Numbered from the stretch's first letter, positions 8,689 through 17,784 are shown. The stretch: 64,000 bases of DNA from Acidihalobacter aeolianus (GCF_001753165.1 NZ_CP017448.1:1692462-1756461), one strand, 5' to 3'. Program-made: numbers and translations. The notes: generated by a model not told the origin, from the sequence alone.

Positions 8689-9279
8689 ATGAAGTGGGAA
8701 ATTCTCGACAAGGAACAGTGTTTCAAGGGGTTTTACGAGCTGCTGCGCTACCGCCTTCGGCATGCGCTGTTTGCCGGCGGCATGGGGCAACCGATCACCC
8801 GCGAGCTGATGATTCGCGGACACGCGGCGGCCGTGTTGCCCTACGACCCGGTCACCGATCAGGTACTGCTGGTCGAGCAGTTCCGGATCGGCGCCCTGGA
8901 TTCGCCGCGCGGCCCGTGGCTGATCGAGGTCATCGCCGGCCTGGTGGAGCCGGGAGAGCAACCGGAGGAGGTGGCCCGACGGGAAGCCATCGAGGAAGCC
9001 GGCTGCGAACTGCAGGAGATGCTGCCGATCTGCGAATACTATTCGAGTCCCGGCGGAACGACGGAACGCATCAGCCTGTTCGCGGCACGGATGCACAGCG
9101 CCGGTCTGGGCGGGATACACGGGCTTGCCGGGGAGGGCGAGGACATCCGCGCCTTTCTGCTCCCCGCCGACGAGGCGATCGAACAGATGCAGCGCGGACT
9201 GATCGACAACGCCATGAGCATCATCGCCCTGCAGTGGCTGGCCGCCAATCGTACCGGCCTGCGCGAAAGCTGGACCTAG
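8689..9279 (+). CDS. nudF: ADP-ribose pyrophosphatase (Nudix hydrolase)
   Basis: A 196-residue Nudix protein that hydrolyses ADP-ribose to AMP and ribose-5-phosphate. The Nudix box GX5EX7REUXEEXGU is present from GLVEPGEQPEEV through REAIEEAGCEL, and the ADPRase-specific ESSPGG-like element appears as YYSSPGGTTER. The N-terminal dimerisation sheet holds LLVEQFRIGAL. The length is typical. Its last 146 bp are part of a perfect 184-bp tandem duplication; this copy remains full length. Its stop codon originally overlapped that of the convergent gene at 9460. Confidence 0.92.
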   Translation: MKWEILDKEQCFKGFYELLRYRLRHALFAGGMGQPITRELMIRGHAAAVLPYDPVTDQVLLVEQFRIGALDSPRGPWLIEVIAGLVEPGEQPEEVARREAIEEAGCELQEMLPICEYYSSPGGTTERISLFAARMHSAGLGGIHGLAGEGEDIRAFLLPADEAIEQMQRGLIDNAMSIIALQWLAANRTGLRESWT

Positions 9280-9501
9280 TGCGTACTGGTGGCCGGATCG
9301 CTGTCCTCACGCTGGGCAGGGCGAGGACATCCGCGCCTTTCTGCTCCCCGCCGACGAGGCGATCGAACAGATGCAGCGCGGACTGATCGACAACGCCATG
9401 AGCATCATCGCCCTGCAGTGGCTGGCCGCCAATCGTACCGGCCTGCGCGAAAGCTGGACCTAGTGCGTACTGGTGGCCGGATCGCTGTCCTCACGCTGGG
9501 C
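9134..9501. repeat. Perfect 184-bp tandem duplication across convergent gene ends
   Basis: Positions 9134-9317 and 9318-9501 are identical over all 184 bases. Each unit contains the last 146 bp of nudF, stop codon included, plus 38 bp of the 3' end of the convergent gene at 9460-9765. The first unit completes nudF and the second completes the opposite gene, so the duplication broke neither. It left a dead nudF tail (9318-9463) and a dead tail of the other gene (9280-9317). Lack of any mismatch points to a recent event or an assembly duplication. Confidence 0.97.
9318..9463 (+). pseudogene. Duplicated 3' fragment of nudF
   Basis: This is an exact second copy of the last 146 bp of nudF, made by the 184-bp tandem duplication. 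It encodes the C-terminal 48 residues and stop but has no start or upstream domain. The in-frame ORF reaching back to 9289 is only read-through from the junction. It overlaps the stop codon of the convergent gene at 9460. Confidence 0.9.
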
Positions 9502-9765
9502 GCGGAAGGCCACCTGGTTAGCGGCGTTGATGTTGTGCAGGATGTAGGTCTTGATGTTGCCGAGAAATTCGTCCATCTCGGCATCCTTGCCCAAATTCCC
9601 GTCGATGGTCGCGACGACGTCGCCGAGGGTCTTGCTCAGATGGTCCGCCCGTGCCAGTTCCCGGGCCGCGTACCGCGCGAGCCGCTCCTCACGCTCGGCT
9701 GGCGAGACCGCATTGCGCGTATGGTTCTCGATGATCGTCTGCCAGCGCGGCTTGTCCATGCTCAT
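9460..9765 (-). CDS. Conserved hypothetical protein, charged alpha-helical
   Basis: A 101-residue soluble protein, not recognised by name. Its N-terminus reads MSMDKPRWQTIIENHTRN and the body is strongly helical and charged (AEREERLARYAARELARADHL), ending in a hydrophilic tail. There are no cysteines and no membrane segment. A GGAG lies about 8 nt before the ATG at 9763-9765, which decides that start over a longer one at 9813. Its final 38 bp lie in the second unit of the tandem duplication. Confidence 0.7.
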   Translation of the reverse strand: MSMDKPRWQTIIENHTRNAVSPAEREERLARYAARELARADHLSKTLGDVVATIDGNLGKDAEMDEFLGNIKTYILHNINAANQVAFRAQREDSDPATSTH

Positions 9766-9941
9766 GTTTTCAGCTCCCGCGGCGTAGTGCGAAGGGGCAG
9801 TGTAGCAGCACAATCGACGCGTTGCCTCAGGGCCCGGGGCCGTCCGTCCCCCACACCCGACGCCTCGGCGTATAATCAGCGGCCCTCAGCACACTGCCCA
9901 ACGCCAGACAGGGCACGTCCTTAGACAGGAGAACCGAGCGC

Positions 9942-10499
9942 ATGAGCCTGACTGAACTGGAGGCCAGTTACCGGCGGATTCTCGCCACCACCGGCGAACC
10001 GCTGGAGCGCGACGGACTGCGCGACACCCCGCTGCGCGCGGCCAAGGCCTTCGAGTTTATCACCCGCGGCTATCGCCAGAACCTGGACGAAGTGGTCAAC
10101 GGCGCCCTGTTCGACTCCGACATGGACGAGATGGTGGTGGTGCGCGACGTGGAGCTGTATTCGCTGTGCGAGCACCACGTGCTGCCGTTCATCGGCAAGG
10201 CCCACGTCGCCTATCTGCCGCAGGGCAAGGTGCTCGGCCTGTCCAAGATCGCCCGCATCGTCGACATGTACGCGCGCCGGCTGCAGATCCAGGAAGGGCT
10301 GACCCGACAGATCGCCGAAGCCGTACAGGAGGTCACCGGGGCCACCGGCGTCGGCGTGGTCGTCGAGGCGCGCCACCTGTGCATGATGATGCGCGGCGTG
10401 GAGAAACAGAACTCCAGCATGACCACCTCGGTAATGCTCGGCCAATTCCGCAGCAACCCGGACACCCGCGAGGAATTCCTGCGCCTGATCCGCAGCTAG
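9942..10499 (+). CDS. folE: GTP cyclohydrolase I
   Basis: This 185-residue type I GTP cyclohydrolase converts GTP to 7,8-dihydroneopterin triphosphate, the first step of folate synthesis. The zinc and active-site residues are in [11 protein letters not shown] and in [14 protein letters not shown]. The substrate-binding [18 protein letters not shown] block and QERLT-like QEGLTRQI are also present. An AGGAG precedes the ATG by about 10 nt. Length and motifs are canonical. The next gene starts 12 bp downstream, so an operon is likely. Confidence 0.96.
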   Translation: MSLTELEASYRRILATTGEPLERDGLRDTPLRAAKAFEFITRGYRQNLDEVVNGALFDSDMDEMVVVRDVELYSLCEHHVLPFIGKAHVAYLPQGKVLGLSKIARIVDMYARRLQIQEGLTRQIAEAVQEVTGATGVGVVVEARHLCMMMRGVEKQNSSMTTSVMLGQFRSNPDTREEFLRLIRS

Positions 10500-10511
10500 A
10501 GCTGGCAGGGC

Positions 10512-11459
10512 GTGACGGCACCGGCGACGTCCGCACGTCCTCGCATCGGCATCAGCAGCTGCCTGCTCGGCCGACCTGTACGCCACGACGGCGGTCACAA
10601 GCGCGACGCCTATCTCTGCGAGGTTCTGGGCTCGGTTTTCGAGTGGGTGCCCGGCTGTCCCGAAACGGCCATCGGCCTGGGTATACCGCGCAAGCCGATC
10701 CATCTGCGCCGATTCGGCGAGCGCATCCGCGTGGTCGAGGTCGACGATCCGGCACACGATGTCACCGATGCGCTCGCTGACGAGGCCGCACGCAGCCTGC
10801 AGACCGTGGTCCCACTGGCCGGTTATGTGCTCAAACAGGGCTCTCCGAGCTGCGGCCTGCACGGCGTCCGCGTGCACGACCGCGAAGGCACCCATCCGGC
10901 ACGCGAGGGCAGGGGCGGATTCGCCGCCGAACTCGCGCGGCTCGCCCCTTTGCTGCCTCTGGCCGAGGAAACGCAATTGCATGACCCACGCCAGCGCCAG
11001 CACTTCATCTGGCGCGCATTGGCCTACCACCGCTGGCAGCAGCTGGCGGAAGATGGGATGCGGCCACGCGATCTCGTCGACTTTCATACACGGCACAAGT
11101 ACCTGCTGATGGCACACGATCAAGAGGCCTACCGACGCCTGGGCCCGCTGGTTTCCCAGGCCGGAAACTCGGGTTCGTTTAAAGAATTATCAAATAATTA
11201 TATAGCATTGTTCATGTCGACTATGAGAAATGTTGCCAGCCCGGGACAGCATGCGAACGCCCTGCAGCACATGGCGGGCTACTTCAGCGACAGTATCGAG
11301 GCTCACGACCGAACCGAACTGGGTGAGGCTATCGAGGCCTACCGCCTCGCGCAATTGCCGTTGGCCATGCCCGTCGCCCTGCTGCGCCACCACCTGCGAC
11401 GCCATCCCCAGACGCACCTGGAACAGCAGCTCTACCTCGACCCGACCGCCTTCATTTAG
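10512..11459 (+). CDS. DUF523-DUF1722 (YbbK/YbgA-type) fusion protein
   Basis: A 315-residue protein starting at GTG. Residues 1-150 are a DUF523 domain (ISSCLLGRPVRHDGGHKR, with GSPSCGLHGV later). Residues about 180-305 are a DUF1722/YbgA domain (RDLVDFHTRHKYLLMAH, then LQHMAGYF). Such fusions are common near photolyase or folate genes, and a thiouracil-desulfidase activity has been reported for DUF523 members. Codons around 11160-11235 are strikingly AT-rich compared with the rest of the gene (FKELSNNYIALF), but the reading frame and domain are kept. It follows folE by 12 bp. Confidence 0.85.
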   Translation: MTAPATSARPRIGISSCLLGRPVRHDGGHKRDAYLCEVLGSVFEWVPGCPETAIGLGIPRKPIHLRRFGERIRVVEVDDPAHDVTDALADEAARSLQTVVPLAGYVLKQGSPSCGLHGVRVHDREGTHPAREGRGGFAAELARLAPLLPLAEETQLHDPRQRQHFIWRALAYHRWQQLAEDGMRPRDLVDFHTRHKYLLMAHDQEAYRRLGPLVSQAGNSGSFKELSNNYIALFMSTMRNVASPGQHANALQHMAGYFSDSIEAHDRTELGEAIEAYRLAQLPLAMPVALLRHHLRRHPQTHLEQQLYLDPTAFI

Positions 11460-11509
11460 GGCCATTCACACGATGGGACGGCGGCTCGCACCGCAGTAAA
11501 CCCAAGGGA

Positions 11510-12421
11510 TCAGACGTCAGAAAACGCGGGCCGGCGCGCTGCGCGCAGTTTGCGACGATCCGCATACCCGAGATAGAGTGCCAGCGTGCCGACCACGACG
11601 GCACCGCCGATGAACATGGCATCCGTGGGTCTTTGCCCGGTACCCAGCCAGACCCAGCCGGGACCGAGCACGGTCTCGACGAGCATGACCAGGCTCACGT
11701 TTGCGGTGGTCGTATGGCGCGTGGCCATGGAGAGCAGGAAGAACGAGATCGGCAGGATGAGCACGCCGGTAAAGACAATGGCCCAGACGTCGCCATGCCA
11801 CACTGCAACGGGCCCGACGATACCCAGGGAAACCGCACCGGCCAGCAACGCACCACCGCCATTGGCAAGGAGTATCGGCACGCCCGGATTGCGCCGCAGC
11901 GACACGAAGTTGAGCGCGACGAACAAGGCGACGGCAAGTCCCGCAACGGCGCCGAGCAGCGCCTCCCGGCTGCCCATCGTCGAGCCCGAAGTGCCGCCGA
12001 ACACCGCGATGCCGATCCCGCCGATCACCATCACCATCGCCAGCCAGGTCGAGGCATGGGTCTCCTCGCCCAGCAGCAGATAGGCGAGGATGGCGGAGAA
12101 CACCGGGACGGTCGCGACACCGAACAGGACGACCGAAACCGGCGCCTCGGCAATGGCGTAGCTGAACAGCACGGCGCCGGCGAACTGGCACAGGATCACG
12201 GTGATGCCGCTGCTGGAAACGAGTCCGCGCAGATCGTTGTGCCATACATGGCGGCGAAACACGACCCAGGCCCCGATGAAGACGGCACCCATCAACAGAC
12301 CACGCCAGGCAATCATCTCCAGCGCTCCCATCCCGGACCAGCGCATGAACAGGGTGTCCGGCGTGAGCACCAGCGCGCCGCAGAGGGCGAGGAAGAGTCC
12401 GAAGCTCGGATGGCGGGTCAT
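11510..12421 (-). CDS. EamA/DMT-superfamily permease
   Basis: A 303-residue inner-membrane protein with about ten hydrophobic segments arranged as two EamA repeats (residues about 8-140 and 150-290), the layout of drug/metabolite exporters such as RhaT or YdcZ relatives. The ATG at 12419-12421 places the first helix at residues 6-25; the longer ORF from 12529 adds an unlikely hydrophilic leader. The substrate is unknown. It is convergent with the DUF523-DUF1722 gene. Confidence 0.85.
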   Translation of the reverse strand: MTRHPSFGLFLALCGALVLTPDTLFMRWSGMGALEMIAWRGLLMGAVFIGAWVVFRRHVWHNDLRGLVSSSGITVILCQFAGAVLFSYAIAEAPVSVVLFGVATVPVFSAILAYLLLGEETHASTWLAMVMVIGGIGIAVFGGTSGSTMGSREALLGAVAGLAVALFVALNFVSLRRNPGVPILLANGGGALLAGAVSLGIVGPVAVWHGDVWAIVFTGVLILPISFFLLSMATRHTTTANVSLVMLVETVLGPGWVWLGTGQRPTDAMFIGGAVVVGTLALYLGYADRRKLRAARRPAFSDV

Positions 12422-12496
12422 GGGAAGCCTGCAATGCCTTGAATGACAGGCTACCCAGCGTACCCTTTCGGTCACCGCTTCGCCAGCCGTCCATGC

Positions 12497-12537
12497 GCGT
12501 CCGTAGCCGCCGTCAGGCCAGGGCGGCATACGGACGC
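12497..12537 (-). terminator. GC-rich stem-loop downstream of the thioredoxin-NHL gene
   Basis: Positions 12497-12511 pair with 12522-12537 to form a 15-bp stem with one bulged A and a 10-nt loop. It sits 40 bp beyond the stop of the thioredoxin-NHL gene. There is no U-run on either side, so it may end transcription only weakly or act as a processing hairpin. Confidence 0.5.
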
Positions 12538-12577
12538 ATGCGCATCATCATGTGGCGGCTCGACAGGCTCGGCCGTA

Positions 12578-14101
12578 TCAGGGCGCAGTCGGCGCGGCCA
12601 GGCCCTGGATCGGCCAGGGTTTCATCCTGCCGTTGCGCGTATCGATCTCGACCAGCCGATTGGCGTTGGTATCGGCCACGAGCAGGCGTTGCGGCCCGAA
12701 CACCGCGAGCCCGCCGGGCTGCGCGAGCCCGTGGGCAAGGGTGGTCACACGCTGGGTTTTCAGGTCGAAGCGGCGGATGGCGTCGTTGAAGGTGTCGGCG
12801 ATGTAGAGGTTGCCGTCCTGGTAGGCGAGGCCCTGATCGTGCTGCAACAGAGCCTTGGCTGCAGGCCCGTCGCGCAGACCGAAGTCGAACAGACCGTGGC
12901 CGATGAGCGTGCGCACGTTCCGGTCGGCAATCTGCACGACACGCACGGCGGAGGATTCGGGATCGGCGACATACAGTCGACCCTCGTGATAGGCGAGGCC
13001 GCTGCTCTGCGCGAAGCTTGCCGACGCAGCCGGGCCGTCAGCGATGCCCTCCATGCCGCTGCCGGCAAACGGCCCGATGCGTCCGCTCCGCAAATCCATG
13101 CGCCAGACCTGATGATCGCCGGCCATGGCGACGTACAGGCTGTCGCCGACCACTTCCAGCCCCCACGGCGAATTCAGCGGCGCCTCAAGGGCAGGCTGCA
13201 TACCGGTTACGCCATAGGCCTGTCGGCCGTTGCCGGCGACGGTCGTCACCGTGAAATCGCGCAGATCGATGCGCCGGATCAGCTGGTTGCCGGTATCGGC
13301 CACGTACAGCTCATTGCCGGAGAAGGCCAGACCCTGCGGGCCGTCGAAGCTGGCCTCGGCCGCTGCCCCATTGGCGGCACCCACGCTACCGCTGCCGATC
13401 ACGTGCAGCACGCGCCCCTCGCGATTCAGCACGACGATGCGGTTGTGTCCGGTGTCGGCAACCGCCACATAACCGCCGTCCACCGCCACCTTGCCCGGCT
13501 GCAGCAGCGGCGTATCCGGCATCTGCATGGGTTTGAGCGGGAGATGCGTCGAGGTCTGTAGCGTTCCCTCGCGTCGCGCGGCCCGAACTTCCTTGAGTAC
13601 GGCGGCCCGGATGCTGGCGTACTGACCTTCGCCGATGAATCGCCCAACGACCTGGCCGTCCGGCCCGAGCAGCACGAAGGTCGGCCAGGCGAAGACGCCG
13701 TAGCGGCGCCACAGGCGCATGCCCTTGTCGGTGACGATGGGATGATGGATGTCGTAGCGACGGATGAATCCATCGATCGCACCCACACCCTGCGAGGCCT
13801 CGAATTTCGGGGAATTCACGCCGACGACCACCAGATCGCGGCCGAATTCGCGCGACAGCTTGGCCGTATCCGGCAGCGTATGGATGCAGTTGATGCACCC
13901 CGGCGTGAAGAAATCGAGCAGCACGAGACGGCCCTTCAGATCGCCCGCGGTCAGCGGTCGGCTGACGTTGAACCAGGGTGCTCCGGTCGGAAATGTCAGA
14001 CTCGGCGCGGCAACGACCGGAATGGTCATGCTGGTCAGCATCAAGGCCGCCAGCCAACGCAGCAGTCGTCGGTGTGTTCCGGCCAGTGAAATCGCGCTCA
14101 T
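12578..14101 (-). CDS. Exported thioredoxin-like/NHL-repeat protein
   Basis: About 507 residues. A signal peptide (residues about 12-34, ending VVAAP) is followed by a TlpA/AhpC-type thioredoxin domain with the redox motif PGCINCIHTLPD near residue 75, then five to six NHL beta-propeller repeats of the form LYVADTGNQLIRRID. This is the periplasmic architecture of NHL-repeat thioredoxins, similar to NHLRC2. The start is set by GAGGAGG about 8 nt before the ATG at 14099-14101; that ATG overlaps the stop of the preceding doxX pseudogene. Its position after doxX suggests it was the last gene of a bufferin operon. Confidence 0.85.
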   Translation of the reverse strand: MSAISLAGTHRRLLRWLAALMLTSMTIPVVAAPSLTFPTGAPWFNVSRPLTAGDLKGRLVLLDFFTPGCINCIHTLPDTAKLSREFGRDLVVVGVNSPKFEASQGVGAIDGFIRRYDIHHPIVTDKGMRLWRRYGVFAWPTFVLLGPDGQVVGRFIGEGQYASIRAAVLKEVRAARREGTLQTSTHLPLKPMQMPDTPLLQPGKVAVDGGYVAVADTGHNRIVVLNREGRVLHVIGSGSVGAANGAAAEASFDGPQGLAFSGNELYVADTGNQLIRRIDLRDFTVTTVAGNGRQAYGVTGMQPALEAPLNSPWGLEVVGDSLYVAMAGDHQVWRMDLRSGRIGPFAGSGMEGIADGPAASASFAQSSGLAYHEGRLYVADPESSAVRVVQIADRNVRTLIGHGLFDFGLRDGPAAKALLQHDQGLAYQDGNLYIADTFNDAIRRFDLKTQRVTTLAHGLAQPGGLAVFGPQRLLVADTNANRLVEIDTRNGRMKPWPIQGLAAPTAP

Positions 14102-14581
14102 TGCATGGACCTCCTCGCCGAATGAAATTGCCGGCCGCCTGTCCGCCAACGTCGCAAGAGGGCGTCGAGCGACAGAACGCCAGGGCCGTGCAGCAGGGTG
14201 ACCAGCAACATCAATCCCCGCACTTTGTGATCGGTGAAACCGGTCGGCCACAGCGCCGGATAGGACACCACGACGATGATGTTGTAGACAAACAGGAAGC
14301 CGGCCGCAAACCGCGTACCGAGGCCCAGGACCAACAGCACGGGGAACGCCAGTTCGATGCCGGTGGCGAAATAGGCCGCAAACACCGGGGGGGAGCAGGG
14401 GTACGTGGTACAGGTACTCGAACAGATATACGGTCGAATACATGCTTTGGATTTTGACCATGCCGGCCCGCCAGAATACTTCGGCGACCCACAGCCTCAG
14501 CAGCAGGTCCGCCAGCGGGGACGCCTTGTTGAGGATCGCGGAAATGCGCGCATAAACGTCGACGGATTTATCGAGGATCAT
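14098..14581 (-). pseudogene. doxX copy 1, frameshifted
   Basis: A DoxX-family four-helix membrane protein read in two frames. Residues MILDKSVDVYAR through YHVPLLPP are in one frame and VFAAYFATGIELAFP to the end in another. The shift falls in a run of seven G at 14387-14393 (seven C on the coding strand), where six would keep the frame. The other copy at 31632 is intact. The cause is a one-base insertion, a homopolymer sequencing error or, less likely, programmed slippage. It overlaps the start codon of the thioredoxin-NHL gene. Confidence 0.85.
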
Positions 14582-14927
14582 GATCTTCTCCTGTTTGGGG
14601 CACGCATAAGACCCCGTACGCCAGCATCTGCGACAGGCTTTGCGCGAAATCGAAATCGGGATGTAACGCGAGCGTTTCATCCAGCGCATCCGCGAGGGAC
14701 GCGCCTTGGTCGACGAGAACCAGCCAGCGATAGTCGGGTTCGCCCAGCGACAGCACGAATACCTCTTCGCCTGGACGCGTCACGAGCAACGGCGCCGCTT
14801 CGAGCGTGTCGAGGTCGAGCCCTTCTGGGTGACGTTGCAGGTCGAGCGCAAACGACCAGATCTCGGCTGCGGCAAATCGCGGACTCAGCAGTCGGGCGGC
14901 CGGTATAAGGGCCAGCCCAGGGTCGAC
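14433..14927. repeat. 495-bp direct repeat, left copy (bufC end to doxX start)
   Basis: This segment matches 31954-32448 in the same orientation at 490 of 495 positions by eye (offset 17,521). It covers the 3' part of bufC and the 5' part of doxX. Outside it, the left copy continues into diverged doxX sequence on one side and stops abruptly at the Tn3-family remnant on the other. Confidence 0.95.
14568..14927 (-). pseudogene. 3' fragment of bufC (DUF2063), truncated
   Basis: The C-terminal about 120 residues of a HvfC/BufC-type protein (FDLERH-type region to QTGEDHDPR) without its N-terminal half. Homology to the intact gene at 32089-32874 ends at GTCGAC (14922-14927), where Tn3-family transposase sequence begins. 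One ORF through the fragment starts at an internal ATG at 14789, but no promoter or domain supports its use. Confidence 0.85.
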
Positions 14928-17026
14928 TTACCGTGCTTCAGGCTCACCTGGCCGGCCGCTTGGCCACGGCCACCGGCCTTGAAATTCTGGCCGTCCGATG
15001 ACGACGTTGTGCCGTCGCCCCAGTAGGCGGCGAAGGGTTGGCGGAACTGGGCGTTGACCAATTCGGCCAGACCCGCCGAATAGATTTCGTTTCGGATGTG
15101 CCACGCCTGCAACCACGTCAGCTTGGCGTAGGTCACTCCGGGGCAGGACTCGGCCATCTTGGAGAGGCCCAGATTGATGACGTCGGCCAGGATGGCCCTT
15201 AGCAGCAGATGCTGGTCTTCGGCTGCCGTGCCACTCTTGAGGTGCTTGAAGTGGCGGCTGAAGCCGGTCCAGCCATCGACTTCCAGCAGCAGTTCAGTGA
15301 TCTTCAGGTGCGGCAGCAAGCTGTATGCCTGCTGTATCAGCACCTCGGCCTCGCCGGGCACGGCATTGTCCAACGGAGAAATCTTGATTCGCCCGGTGCT
15401 GGTGATGGCCGCATCGGGCAGTTCGTTGGCGGCGGCCAGCCGCTCGACTGTCGCCAGTTGCTCTTGCAGCACCGCAAGCAGGGCTTCCAGAAAGCGTTCG
15501 CAGCCGGTATCGACGGCCAGGCCCAATTCACGCTGGTCGCGTTGCGCCGCGAATCGCGGCGGCGGCAACAGGTAGTCCTCGAAGTCCTTGAACTGGCGCG
15601 AGCCCTGCACCCAGATGTCGCCGGAGCGCAGTGAGTTCTTCAGTTCGGACAGCACGCACAGTTCATAGAAGCGCCGATCCAGCCCATCCTCCGTGCGTAC
15701 CAGATTTTCCCAGCGCTTGCGCACGAACGACGTGGGTACGTCGTCCGGCACCTTGCGCGCCTGACGTTCGTTCATCCCTTTGAGCACTTCGACGCCGGCC
15801 AGCAGCTCACGCGCGGCCGGCGCGGCCTCCATGATCAGCGCCTCCAGCAAAGTTGGTGTATAGCGCCGGAGCTGGGGAAACCGTCACCAACCAAGGCCAG
15901 GAAATCGAAGTCTTCAGGCCGGGCCAGCGTCTCCGCTTCGGTAATGCTTTCACTGAATGCATCCCAGGGGATGATCGCCTCGATGGCGGCGAACGGATCG
16001 CCGCCCGATTGCTTGGCTTCCAGCAGAGCGCGGCCGATGCGCGAGTACAGCCGCACCTTGTCGTTGATCGCTTTGCCGGATTGCTGGAAGCGGTCAGCAT
16101 GGTTGCGTTTGGCCTTGCTAAACAGTGAACCCATGAAACGGTCGTGGAGATCGATGATTTTGTCGATCAGCGTGGCGCGGGTGTCGAGGATCACCGCGAC
16201 CAAGGTTGCATAGCGACGGTTCGACTCCAGATCGCGCAGGTGCTGGGCTGTCATCTGTCCGCCTTCGCGGGCGAGCTTCAGCAGACGGGCGTGTTCCAGG
16301 CTGTCCGGCAGCGCCAGGTCGCGAACGGTTTTTAGTCGTTCCAGGTGGGCCAGCACATGCTTGGGCTTCGGCGGGCCGGGCGGCTGGCGTAGCCAGATCA
16401 GTCCGCTGCTCTTGGTGCCCTCGCGGATCGCCAGCAGGTCATCGAGCGCGCGGCGGTGGAAATCGGCGAGTGGCGCGGTGAGTGCTTCATAAACCTGGCG
16501 CGTGCCCCGTGTCAGCGCCTCGCTGCACACGCGCTCGATGACATCGACGGTCGGAAGGATGATGCGTTGCTGACGCAGTAACTCGACCAGCCCTTCAGCC
16601 AGCACGATACCCCGGTCGGTCTGCTGGACCAGCTCGGCGAGTTGGTGGACGAAGTGCCGATAGTCGGCGACAGCGAACGGCGTCAGCTTCAGCCACGCCT
16701 GCAACTCCAACAGGTGCTCGCGCCTCGTTTCCGGCCGCTGCGCATACTGCAGCCAGATGTCCGGTTCGATACGCAACTGGCGACCGGCGATGTTCAGCAG
16801 GGAGGGAGGCGGGTGGCTTCGCGTCAGTCGGCAGGGCAAAGCCTGGATAGCGCAGGTAGCACAACTGCAACGCGAAGCCGAGACGGTTGTGGCTGCCGCG
16901 CCGCTGACGGATCACCGACAGGTCGGGTTCGGCGACGGTGTAATGTTGGATGAGTTCGTCGTCGGTGGCCGGGAAGGCCAGCAGGCCGGTACGCTCGGTG
17001 GGCGTCAGCAAATTGCGGCGCGGCAT
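14928..17026 (-). pseudogene. Tn3-family transposase (TnpA), truncated and frameshifted
   Basis: Three frames together encode about 700 residues of a Tn3-family transposase of roughly 990. The N-terminal DUF4158 part begins [17 protein letters not shown] tandem duplication near 16800-16807 shifts the frame, and a missing base near 15874-15877 shifts it again. The catalytic-domain aspartate motif [12 protein letters not shown] is present near 15000, but the gene stops before the final catalytic Glu where it joins the bufC fragment. It cannot make an active enzyme. A resolvase fragment lies directly upstream in the same orientation, as in Tn3-type modules. Confidence 0.9.
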
Positions 17027-17028
17027 GG

Positions 17029-17325
17029 TCAGTCATCCGTCTTCAGGTATTGATACAGAGTTTCCCGGCTGATGCCAAACTCGCGGGCAAGCTGCGTCTT
17101 CTTCTCGCCAGCCGCAGCGCGACGCCGCAACTCATCCACCCGCTCCGGCGCGAGTGCCTTCTTGCGGCCCGGTAGGCCCCGCGCTGCTTGGCGAGCGCAA
17201 TGCCTTCGCGTTGCCGCTCGCGGATCAAGGCCCGTTCGAATTCGACGAACGCGCCCATCACCGACAGCATCAGGTTCGCCATCGGCGAATCCTCGCCGGT
17301 GAAGGTCAGACTCTCCAGGATAGGG
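17029..17325 (-). pseudogene. Serine resolvase C-terminal fragment, frameshifted
   Basis: Coding-strand translation gives ESLTFTGEDSPMANLMLSV and FVEFERALIRERQREGI, the C-terminal end of the catalytic domain of a serine recombinase. After KQRGAYR the frame is lost by one missing G in a GGGG-like run. The shifted frame then gives the helix-turn-helix ending ([18 protein letters not shown]) up to the stop at 17029-17031. The N-terminal catalytic serine is missing. It belongs with the Tn3-family transposase remnant next to it. Confidence 0.85.
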
Positions 17326-17410
17326 GGTGCCTTATCTTGACATGCCCGTTTCAAAGTATCGGCCCATAATATGAGTTGCGATTTATATGTATAGATACTA
17401 ATATACTGCT

Positions 17411-17782
17411 ATGAAATTTCCCGATCATAACCAAGAGCAGATCATTCCCGCACTCAAGGTGCTCGGTGAGCCGAACCGCCTGCGTATCCTGTACGGGCTC
17501 GGCCTCGAATGCCGTCCGGTGACGGACATCATCAACGCAACGGGCCTGGCGCAAACCAATGTCTCGTTCCACTTGCGCGTGCTGCGCGAGGCGGGATTCG
17601 TTCGCGCCGAGCGGCGCGGAGCGTTCATCTATTATTGCCTCGCCGACCCGGAACTGCTGCGCATCCTGCATGACCTGATACGTTGGCTGGACGCGCGTCA
17701 GACGCCAGTCGCGGGACTGTCCGATCAATCCAGCCACCCAGCCGACCCCAAATCGGCGTTGGCAGAAGCCGAGGAGGTGTAA
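17411..17782 (+). CDS. ArsR-family transcriptional regulator
   Basis: A 123-residue winged-helix repressor. The recognition region reads TGLAQTNVSFHLRVLREAG, followed by the wing AERRGAFIYYCLAD. Cysteines occur at about positions 34 and 76, one in the GLECRPV segment and one in the wing end YYC; they could bind a thiophilic metal or arsenite, but this is not the canonical ELCVCD site. It is the first gene of a five-gene run, and the SHOCT gene follows 2 bp after its stop. It probably controls that run in response to a metal(loid). Confidence 0.88.
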   Translation: MKFPDHNQEQIIPALKVLGEPNRLRILYGLGLECRPVTDIINATGLAQTNVSFHLRVLREAGFVRAERRGAFIYYCLADPELLRILHDLIRWLDARQTPVAGLSDQSSHPADPKSALAEAEEV

Positions 17783-17784
17783 TC

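Noticed and set aside
9921-11123. A 400-codon minus-strand frame across folE and the DUF523 gene
   Set aside because: It spans two real genes on the other strand and matches no family.
11461-11495. Possible second copy of the 29-bp inverted repeat (ttcacacgatg)
   Set aside because: Only 11 bases agree in a row and no second arm is present; could be chance.
12443-13561. A 372-codon plus-strand frame opposite the thioredoxin-NHL gene
   Set aside because: Shadow of the repeated NHL coding sequence; no ribosome-binding site or motif.
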